Positions 56,126-64,000 of a stretch of 64,000 nt of DNA are shown here, piece after piece. How positions within the stretch are numbered: position 1 is the stretch's first letter; each line of letters starts with the position of its first letter. The stretch is from assembly GCA_003184365.1 (NCBI GenBank), contig NKYR01000052.1:62001-126000 (forward strand), written 5' to 3'. This stretch comes from Evernia prunastri. Its lineage: Eukaryota > Ascomycota > Lecanoromycetes > Lecanorales > Parmeliaceae. A program made the translations under genes and the position numbers. The notes under the pieces were generated by a model. It was given only the letters and a program-made list of their open reading frames with translations. It made no database searches and had not been told where the DNA came from.

Positions 56126-56950
56126 ATGTCTCAGATACAAGATCTGAGCAGGACGACGGACAGCAATTCACAAGCCGGAATAGAGGTCGTTCCGGACACA
56201 GGGCCAGAAATCGCTCCCCAGCCTGATGCAAACAGATATTACACTGGGTCGGAAGCATCACATGGTCTCGCTGACACGCCGGACCCGCCACTTCATCCGT
56301 CCATCGGAACTCGAGGTCCACAGAGAGCTCTATGGGCGCTTGCTGTGATCACAGTGCTATGTGTGGCTGTAGCCTTGGGTGCCGGACTTGGCGCAGGTCT
56401 GGCGATTCATTACAAATCCCATGAATCGACGTAGGTTGTGTCTTCTGCAATGATATTGGTACACGGCTACCGATTCGGGTGATAATTCGTGGACAGCGGC
56501 CCAGACAATACCATCGCAAATCCCAATCCCGTCGTAACCGTCACCCAAGCGCCCGAGATCCCAACCACGTCGTCCTCTGCAGGCTGTCCTGCGGTCAATG
56601 GCTCCACCTACACCGTAACAAACGCGGTAGCTCCAACTGCTAGACCATATAAACAAAGCATATACTCATCTTTGGCATACAAAATCCTCTGCGATACCAA
56701 TTTCTCGGCCCGCCCCACGGTTATAGACTTGCAGGCTATAGGCAACGTGTCTTCGCTCATTGCCTGCTTGGACGCTTGTGCCTTGTACAGCTTCCAAACT
56801 CCACCGTACGAATTACCGGCTCACAGCTGCACTGGCGTCGCATGGGAACGTGAGTGGAATATATGTTGGCTGAAGAGCAACATTACGCTGTCTTCAACGA
56901 ACCACACTTCCACCCCCATGCCTGATGGGGCGGTGATGGTAGCTCCGTGA
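56126..56950 (+). CDS. Single-pass membrane glycoprotein with PAN/apple-like ectodomain
   Basis: Two exons, 56126-56430 and 56497-56950, sum to 759 nt (252 aa). The cytosolic N-terminus is polar, and one transmembrane helix lies at about 69-96 (ALWALAVITVLCVAVALGAG and onward). A Pro/Thr/Ser-rich stalk follows (NPNPVVTVTQAPEIPTTSSS). The outer domain has YKILCDTNF, IACLDACALY, HSCTGVAWE and NICWLKSNITL, a cysteine layout like fungal PAN/apple domains. N-glycosylation sequons such as NVS and NIT occur. Related proteins are common in Pezizomycotina, often without assigned function; adhesion or wall sensing is only a guess. The orientation (no signal peptide, internal anchor) suggests type II topology. 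Confidence 0.8.
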
Positions 56951-57850
56951 CTGTGTAGTAACGTTGAATACCCAGAGATCGAAAATATGACATGTTGTAA
57001 AGGGTCTCAAGACGAGCACAGGAAGGTGTAGCACTATGAGAGGATATGGAAAAAGATAATGCAGGGATCTTTCCGAGACTCTAGGTTTATAAGGGCACGT
57101 ACATATATATGGAACCAAAGGGACCACACTTAAAGCCCTGTATAGCGCACAACCACCTGTCTTCTGTTCCAAAAATCCAGATCTGCCCCAAGACCCAATC
57201 AAGCTGTTTTCTTTAGCCGAGATCTGAGGTCTCATGTTGCCAATACCAGTAAACCTGCATAAAATCTCACACTGCGTGCTTCTTCTTTGGGCCAACGGAT
57301 ACGAACGTATCATATCTGATGCTGACATTCCTACCACTTATCCAACCCTTCGATGCCCTAGATATCAAGAAGTACTGTCGTACTTGGATAAGTGCAATAT
57401 TCAACTTCAATAGAAATGAAAACCAATGCAATAGAGAGTTTTGTTGATAATAAGGAGGAATGGTGAGATCCTGTGTACTCTACACGAATGAAAACAATGC
57501 GACCGCACTCTCAGTGGGGATGGTCAGTATTGCCGAGAGGTTAGGTTTCTCTGCTTTCCTATAAACTCTACCTGTACCGAAGAGGGAGACGAGACTCGGG
57601 GTGCAAAGTTAAAATTTGCCAATTGGCCAGTATGTTGTAAGGTTGGCGTGAAGCCCGCTTAGATTGGGCGCTTACTCGTAGGGCTGCCGCTCGCTAAGGC
57701 CGGAGCATCGATCGAAAAGTCGAGCGTAAGTAAAGTAATTTATTAAGCTACTCCTGCACAGAAAGTTGGAGGATCGCACGCTTCGAGGCCCCGAGCATTC
57801 TTCATTTGCTCTATAGTGCATCTACCCGGCGAAACTTCCACTATCTGAAT
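56951..57850. other. Intergenic, upstream of RSA4
   Basis: No gene is seen. A 147-codon minus-strand frame (56894-57337) overlaps the 3' end of the preceding gene and has no family resemblance. Confidence 0.5.
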
Positions 57851-59482
57851 ATGGCGACTACTCTGCCCCCACCCAGCAAACGCCAGCGCACTACTGCAGC
57901 CGAATTGGCAAGAGCCCAACAGGATATCGACATAATTCCAGACAATCTCGGAAGCGTTCGAGTGCAATTTCTGGATCAAGCGACGGGGCTATCAGCTGGT
58001 CCACCAGTCTCTGTTCCTGTCCGAGATGCTACTGTGAAGAATCTGGAGCTACTTTTGAACACTTTGCAGAGGAACGTAGGTGTTCCCAGGGCTAGAAGTT
58101 GTTCTCCCCATAATGCAGAGACAGGAACAGATTCTGACTTATCATAGGATGCATCTGAACGGATACCCTATCGCTTCGCCTACCGCTCTGACACATCTGA
58201 TCCCACGAGACTCGACAATACCCTTGACATCTCAGACGACCTCTACCATACCCTTCTCAAGCCTGGCCTAAAGACAACCGAAGATTCTATAAGTCTCCAG
58301 TATACCCCTCAAGCAATCTTTCGAGTCCGTGCGGTATCGCGTTGCTCCTCATCAATACCGGGGCACGGAGAAGCCATTCTAGCGACAGCATTTTCGCCCT
58401 CATCATCATCAAGACTGGTCACAGGCAGTGGAGATTCAACAGCTCGAATATTCGACTGCGACACTGGAACCCCTGTTCACACTTTAAAAGGCCATACGAG
58501 CTGGGTGCTGGTAGTTAGCTGGTCTCCAGATGATTCGACCATAGCTACAGGTTCGATGGATAATACGGTCAGATTATGGAACCCTACAACCGGCGAGTCA
58601 CTAGGTGCACCTCTAAAAGGTCACAGTAAATGGATCACTAGTTTAGCGTGGGAACCATACCATCTCCAGGCGCCTGGCCGACCACGGCTCGCTTCGTCTT
58701 CGAAAGACGCCACAGTGAGGGTGTGGGACATTGTCTCTAAGAGGATTGAACTTGTGCTCAGTGGTCATAAAGGATCTGTATCCTGCGTTCGCTGGGGTGG
58801 GACGGGCAAAATATACACTTGTTCCCACGATAAAACGGTTAAGATCTGGAATGCAAATGAAGGTACTCTTGCACATACGCTCTCCTCCCACGCTCATTGG
58901 GTCAATCACCTGGCCCTATCCACAGACTTCGTACTCCGAACCGCCTATCACGATCACACAGGTAACGTCCCGCCGACGCAAGAAGAGAAAATCGCAAAGG
59001 CAAAAGAACGCTTTGATAAAGCTGCGACCATTAATAACGAGCTCGTTGAAAGACTCGTGACCGCCAGTGATGACTTTACAATGTATCTATGGGAACCGTC
59101 AAAAACCACGAAACCTATTGCTCGCCTTCTCGGGCATCAAAAGCAAGTAAATCATGTTACCTTCTCCGCCGATGGTCTATTCATAGCTAGCTCCGGCTGG
59201 GACAATCACGTCAAGCTATGGAACGCACGCGACGGGAAGTTTATTGCTACATTACGAGGCCACATCGGGCCAGTGTACATGGCTTGTTTCAGTCCCGACA
59301 GCAGACTACTCGTCAGTGGAAGCAAGGACACGACGCTGAAGGTATGGGAGATTAGGACCGCGAAGTTGAAAGAAGATCTGCCTGGGCATCAGGATGAGGT
59401 GTATGCGGTGGACTGGAGCCCTGATGGCAGCAAGGTCGGGAGCGGAGGGAAAGACAAAGCGGTGAGAGTATGGAGACATTGA
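57851..59482 (+). CDS. RSA4: Ribosome assembly protein Rsa4/NLE1 (NLE + WD40)
   Basis: Nucleolar WD-repeat factor that couples the AAA ATPase Rea1 to pre-60S particles. Two exons, 57851-58075 and 58148-59482, sum to 1560 nt (519 aa), close to yeast Rsa4 (515 aa). The N-terminal NLE domain (about 30-105) has VRVQFLDQATG and PVSVPVRDATVKNLELLLNT. An eight-bladed propeller follows: AFSPSSSSRLVTGSGDSTAR, TIATGSMDNTVRLWN, RLASSSKDATVRVWD, YTCSHDKTVKIWN, LVTASDDFTMYLWE, FIASSGWDNHVKLWN, LVSGSKDTTLKVWE and KVGSGGKDKAVRVWRH. The insertion with EEKIAKAKERFDKAATINNE between blades is characteristic. The intron at 58076-58147 is phase 0. Confidence 0.95.
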
Positions 59483-61393
59483 GAATACAAATTAAGAATT
59501 TAACGAGCGATTTTCATTGAACGAATCATTCAATTCACAGCTCCGCACAACGAGTCATACTTCATGCTGCCCGCCTCAGCAATCAGTATACACCACAGTA
59601 AAGCAGAACCAACAGTGATAGCAGCGAAGCTCCCCAACTACACTTGATACCCACCCATCCTCCCGCCTTCTAGACGTAAGACAACTCCACTACATTGTTT
59701 CCATTCCCCAGAGCCATTCTCCAACGCGCCGCCTGACCCCTTGCTATCATAGAGTACGCTGGAATATTCAAATGTACGAATGGAATGGTGTGACATGGCT
59801 CGCATAGTCGTCTGAGTCTGAGTAGTGCCTCTAGTCCGCAGTGGAATCGAGCGGCTGCGTATGTGGTCATTGTCCAGTATTCCCCCTTTTCCCTCGATTC
59901 CTCCACCACTCTCATCCCACGATCCACTATCGAGCCACAAAACAACCACCATCCAACTGATCTGATTGTCAGATCAAGCGGAAAGGTTTTCTATCTCGGC
60001 AGTCACGTTTGTAAGCGCCACCGCTTCCACTTCCACGTCAAATCCAATCTCAGACTCAGTATCAATCCCCAATCCAGGTAGCCCCAAAGAGTACTCCAAT
60101 TCAAGCGGCGATTGCCGACTCCGTGTCGCTCGAGTTGTAGCGCAAAGCCTTAGCTTGGCTGCTCTGCTAGTTCACGTATTGCATGCATGCTACCGCCTCG
60201 CTTCCACCCAGCGGAAGAAAAAAAGGTGGGAAATGGTCCTCTGAGACTCCGAACACCCGTCTCGGGTCTCTTCCCTACCTATTCATACCCTTTTCCGGAA
60301 CGAACGGAGATTCGTCTCCACTCCTCGTAGCCACTGCCTGTACCGTTGCTTTTCTCTTCCCCCCCCCTCTTCCCCCAAGGGTAAATGTCAAGTTCGGCGT
60401 CTGAGCAGGAGCCGGACGGAGGTAAAGGAGGGTTGGCAGCATCTTCGTTTGTGCCTCATACTCTATACCTTGTGATTCTCAACCCCAAATCTAACCCGCG
60501 AGGAGACATCGCAGCCTGGTGAGAGTGCCACACTGTCTTTGGAGTACCATGCATGCGAGTGGGTTCTTTAAACAGCTCGGTTTGGAGAGCCTGTGGAGGG
60601 AAGCGACGTACCTGTCCGGAACCAGACTCGGAGCGGTGGAGCGACTGGGCGGCTTTCTGCTGCTGGGTTGGTGGTTCTGTGATGTGGAGGTATCTATTTG
60701 AAATGAAGGGTAGGTAGAGGCGAAGTCTTGGTAGTGAAGGGACAGGGAGGATTGAGGTGGTGTGAAGGACGCCCATTTTGGGAACGTGTATGATACAAAG
60801 GACGGAAACGATTGGGGTCATAGTAGCAGGAGAAACTACAACAGGCGACATAGGTGAGAGCAGAAAATCTCCACACGCTTCGGACTTCCAAAGGTCTCTT
60901 CATAATTTCACATCTACACGCGTGCTTGCGCAATAATTGAATTTTCAACGTTTCATATGGAAAGGAGGCGTATCCCTCACACACACGGTGACATTTTGGG
61001 CATCACAAAGGCAGCAAAACAAAACAGGACTATTGTGGTGTTGGGAAAACGGCTCTGGATGCTTCAAGTAGTGATTCTTTTTACTTTGAAAGAAAATCTT
61101 TAGTTTCAGTGCCGTTCGTTGAGGTGAACACATCTCAGCTGATTTTGTGCTTCTCTTTGTCTTCCTTCCCTCAATGCCCATCTTAAGTGGTTTTAGATCG
61201 TCCCAACAGACGAAACATAACCGCGCTATCGAAGCTATATCCATCGCTTCAGCACGATAGCGCTACGACCAGGAAGAAGCACAATTCTGTGGACCTGACA
61301 ATCAAGTTCGGGGCTTACCACCGAAGGTAATCCAGTAGACTCCGTTTCTCTTCGCCAGTGACGTCTTTCAAACGCTCAATACCTCGAACGATG
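59483..61393. other. Gene-poor stretch, unassigned open frames
   Basis: Overlapping frames on both strands around 59640-60240 look mildly protein-like (minus strand: IENLSA, TTYAAARFHCGLEALL), but none shows a family signature or a convincing exon chain. A run of nine Cs follows TTTTCTCTTCC near 60360. No gene is called. Confidence 0.4.
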
Positions 61394-61894
61394 TCAAGAG
61401 GGATCTGGAGAGAGCATCCAGGAATAAAGCTCCTCAAACAATTCGATGTTGTCTTGACTCGAAGGCCCACGCAACAGGCGATTAGGCAGGTACACATGAC
61501 GGTCACACATTCGAAATATTGTCTGCGTCTTGGTATTAGTATTTCAGCCGGTTTTTGGAAGTAGCTTTAATCTTCCCCTCTCAGCACGGATGGATCTCAT
61601 GGCGACTTTTATTCTTTTCGCAAACTCTGCGGTAAACCATTCCTGAGCAAGGACCTTAGTCTGTTCATTGCGCAGATCAACAAATCTTTGATCCTCGCGT
61701 CTGCGAGGGTCATGGACACAGAACAGACGAGTGCAGAAGCGGAGACGAGTGGCCTCTGAGCTGAGGGCGATGTAGAAGTTTCGACAGACATGTGGCAGTG
61801 AGTGTGTCTCTGATAGAACGTATATCTCTTCCAACAGCTCGACTGGCAGTTTCTCGAAAGAGCGATACGAAACAGTCCCTAAGGTGTGCGGCAT
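61394..61894 (-). CDS. F-box-like protein, exon structure uncertain
   Basis: The ATG at 61894 opens MPHTLGTVSYRSFEKLPVEL, LEEIYVLSETHSLPHVCRNF, then YIALSSEATRLRFCTRLF, an F-box start (LP-x-EL-x-EI...L-x-x-VCR-x-F). A second coding-like stretch after GACGCAG (about 61525) reads DRHVYLPNRLLRGPSSQDNI and ELFEELYSWM, matching the LP-x-(R/K)LL-x-GP block that follows the F-box in many fungal proteins. It ends at TGA 61394-61396. A phase-0 intron from GTCGCC to GACGCAG would join them, but the donor is weak. A further block (GIERLKDVTGEEKRSLLDYL) continues in another frame to about 61315, so a frameshift or damaged end is possible. The role would be substrate choice for an SCF ligase, if functional. 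Confidence 0.5.
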
Positions 61895-62154
61895 TGTTCG
61901 CTAAATTCGTCGGTCTACTTCGGTGAGAATTTCGGACCGAACAATTGATGGTGAGCGGAGTGGCATCAAAGAAGTCTTAAAACAAAAAGTGATTAAGAGT
62001 GAAGGAAAGGAAGTAGTGCCAAGGTCGAAGGCTTGGCGTTCACAAGAAAAAGACGCTAAATGTCCTCGACGTCAAGTCCTGTCATATAGCTATCAAATTC
62101 AAGGCCAGGAGAAGATTATACACTCAGCAAAAAGCTCACAAGCATACTTCAATC
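61895..62154. promoter_or_regulatory. Divergent intergenic region between the F-box and FAR1-type genes
   Basis: 260 bp between two divergent starts. No clear motif is identified. Confidence 0.4.
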
Positions 62155-62995
62155 ATGGACTATCTTGGAGAAGACGACTACCCTCCTCCTCCACCGGATC
62201 AATCCATGTTCATCCCCACCAGCGCCGCACCTGCCTCCCTGCCAGCCTACACCACGGACCCCTACAACGGCATGCCCCCGCCCCCAACAGGCGAATACCC
62301 CGACCTCCAGCAACTCATGCAAGCCTGTCAAGACCACGCCCGCCTCCACGGCTACGCCTGCGTGACCGCCAGCAACAATTACAAACGGGGCATCGCGTAC
62401 GTGCGCTGCGACCGCGGCGGCGACTACGTCAACCACTGGAAGCTGACCGAGGAGACGCGCGTGCGGAAGAACCGGAAGAAGAGACTCGTCGGCTGCAAAT
62501 GGAAAGCGCGAGCGAAGAGGAACGCGGTGGGCAACTGGGTGTTGACCATGATGGAAGACAAGCACAACGGACACGATCCGTCAGGCGACGCGACGAATCA
62601 TCCAAGTTTGAGGCAATTGCCTGCCGATGCCGTGGAGGAGGCGAGGCAGGCGTTCAAGGCGAAGAGGAGTCCTAAGCAGGTGCTGGATTTGTTGCAGCAG
62701 CGGTACAACCCGGCGGTGACGGCGCAGGATGTGTACAATCTCAAAGCGAAGATTAACCGGATTGATAATTCGGCGACTGGTGCTTCCACTCTTACATCCA
62801 GGACCGAGGCGGATATACCAACGGATCCTTCGCTTCAGATGCAAAGTTCGTTCCAGCTTCTCCTTATCTTCAAGTATACGCCAAGCTCACGTTGCAGTAG
62901 GTTCCAACCAAGCCCTTCTACCTGGCAGCTCCCCTTCTGCCCCTAATAATATAGCCCCGGCGCACAAGTGCCAATGCACTTGCTGCGATCATTGA
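62155..62995 (+). CDS. FAR1-type (WRKY-GCM1 superfamily) zinc-binding protein
   Basis: The ATG at 62155 opens MDYLGEDDYPPPPPDQSMF. The conserved domain (about 50-142) has LQQLMQACQDHARLHGYACV, then C85 (YVRCDRGG), a basic run RKNRKKRLVGC with C114 and KHNGH with H137 and H140, giving a C-C-H-H site. This is the FAR1-type DNA-binding fold, often seen beside MULE transposases but also in free-standing fungal genes, and no transposase domain follows here. Exons 62155-62845 and 62898-62995 (GTTCGT donor, GTTGCAG acceptor) give 262 aa ending CQCTCCDH. Without splicing the frame would instead stop at 62946 (263 aa). It probably acts in the nucleus; its target is unknown. Confidence 0.75.
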
Positions 62996-63511
62996 AGGCC
63001 TAATCCTATCGGTGTTCTCAGTCGATCCGGCAGGACTGCGATGAGGCATATGAAGATTCGTGTGAATACTTCTTTCACCTGCTCTCTTCCCACCACTTCG
63101 ATTTTCATCATCTCCATTTTTGGACGGTCACAAACACCATTACGAACGATTTTACGGGACGACAAGCATTTCTAGAAGCTCGTTGCATCATTCAGGCAAG
63201 CAGCCAGTCGGCAGGGCGTCAAGCCATTTAACCTGCATACGTAAGTGCTTTATTGCTCTTTCGACGACTTGAGGAGGCTTCAACCGGAGGCGTAGGGAGG
63301 TTGGATCAGTCACTTTGCTCAACTAGATACCCAAGCACTGGAGTCCATGTACGCTTAGAAGAAATTAGATAATGCTCAATCGAATTTATGAGAGTATTTT
63401 ATGTTTCGATTACGTGTATCCCGAGTAAGGTAGGGTATCACAGGCAAGCTCCCAGCACTACAGGCTTTCATAAAGCATGAACCCAACCTCCCACATGCCA
63501 CGCACAACCAT
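62996..63511. other. Intergenic, 3' flanks of convergent genes
   Basis: No gene is seen between the FAR1-type gene and the CAP gene; composition is ordinary. Confidence 0.45.
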
Positions 63512-64000
63512 TCACATCCCCAAAGCCGCCAACATCCCCAACCCCACAACCCCCAGCCCTAACCACGACACTCCCTTCCTTTCCCCACCACTCATCTTCG
63601 CCACCACATAAGCCAGATACTCGCCCGCCTCCCCCTTCCCCTCCGCCTCCAACCTCGTCACCGCCCTCCCGACCTCCTGCCCGAATTCCCCGTCCACATT
63701 CCCAGCGGGCCAATACTCGCACACGACGAACCACCCCGGCACGCCCCCGCGGCCGTCGCAATCCACCCTCCCGCACCCCACGCTCGTCGTCCCCTTCCAG
63801 ACCAGCTGCGAAAAATGCCCCGTCGACTCGCTGAAGCCTCCGTGTTTGAAATCATAGCGCGAGCCCTCGTGGCCCCACGCGTCGACCGCGTCCGTCGCGT
63901 TGGCGTAACCCTCGGCGAGGTTCTCGCCGGGCGCGCTGTGCGAGTGGTTGAAGTGGCACTGGGAGGCCCAGGCGGTGGCGTAGGTGGCTAGGGAGGCGTT
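63512..64000 (-). CDS. CAP/SCP/PR-1-like secreted protein, C-terminal part (runs off the window)
   Basis: The minus-strand frame is open from the window edge to the stop at 63512 (162 residues seen). CAP-domain motifs are clear: WASQCHFNHSHSAPGENLAE, GHFSQLVWKGTTSVGCG and GWFVVCEYWPAGNV. The final stretch (SWLGLGVVGLGMLAALGM) is hydrophobic, pointing to a GPI anchor or membrane tail after a short spacer. Fungal CAP proteins (Pry family) bind sterols or fatty acids and are exported. The GC-rich codon choice is higher than in most genes of this window. The N-terminus and signal peptide lie outside. Confidence 0.88.
   Translation of the reverse strand, partial: NASLATYATAWASQCHFNHSHSAPGENLAEGYANATDAVDAWGHEGSRYDFKHGGFSESTGHFSQLVWKGTTSVGCGRVDCDGRGGVPGWFVVCEYWPAGNVDGEFGQEVGRAVTRLEAEGKGEAGEYLAYVVAKMSGGERKGVSWLGLGVVGLGMLAALGM

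Noticed and set aside
59640..60240. Minus-strand gene with IENLSA and TTYAAARFHCGLEALL segments
   Set aside because: Frames on both strands look equally plausible, no family match is recognised, and splice joins are not convincing.

Overview
This is nuclear DNA of a filamentous ascomycete (Pezizomycotina). The genes carry short introns (about 45-175 bp) with GTNNGT-like donors and nearby AG acceptors, and they sit on both strands without operons. The gene set includes a cAMP-receptor-like GPCR, a GH72 glucanosyltransferase, a LCMT-Kelch-JmjC wybutosine enzyme, Atg18, a HeLo-like/ankyrin protein and piggyBac/LTR relics. AT-rich stretches inside repeats look like repeat-induced point mutation (RIP). 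I cannot name the species. Exon structures were worked out by hand from splice signals, phase and family conservation; for the conserved genes the exon sums are exact multiples of three.

Layout. 1-13 kb: a truncated membrane-protein gene, the GPCR, then a sparse stretch with decayed or uncertain small genes, including a small secreted protein broken by one TAG, followed by TOM20. 13-17.5 kb: a GEL1-type GH72 gene, then a 1.1-kb segment repeated around single-N joins, which looks like unmerged overlapping contigs. 17.6-33 kb: a dense conserved block with ULP1-like SUMO protease (-), PPS1-type phosphatase (-), TYW4/PPM2 (-), ATG18 (+, divergent from TYW4) and PP2A catalytic subunit (+). 33.4-36 kb: an unrecognised basic protein gene with two homopolymer frameshifts and one in-frame TAG. 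36-43 kb: an accessory island with a piggyBac transposase relic cut by an LTR pair, many copies of a 267-bp TGTAA...TTACA repeat in both orientations, a 787-bp TIR-bounded segment and a 230-bp duplication. 43.4-46.4 kb: a HeLo-like/ankyrin gene at the island border. 46.4-48.5 kb: a possible transcription-factor relic. 48.5-64 kb: HEL2/ZNF598 (+), MSH4 (-), a PAN/apple-like membrane protein (+), RSA4/NLE1 (+), an F-box gene (-), a FAR1-type zinc-binding protein (+) and a truncated CAP/PR-1 gene (-).

The housekeeping genes cover separate processes: mitochondrial import, SUMO removal, phosphatase signalling, tRNA modification, autophagy, ribosome assembly, ribosome-collision quality control and meiotic recombination. 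No metabolic cluster is visible. The most interesting parts are the repeat island with its arm-inverted repeats, the NLR-like ankyrin gene beside it, and several genes disrupted by single TAG codons or homopolymer shifts. Eight single-N joins mean that much of the repeat architecture may be assembly-derived.
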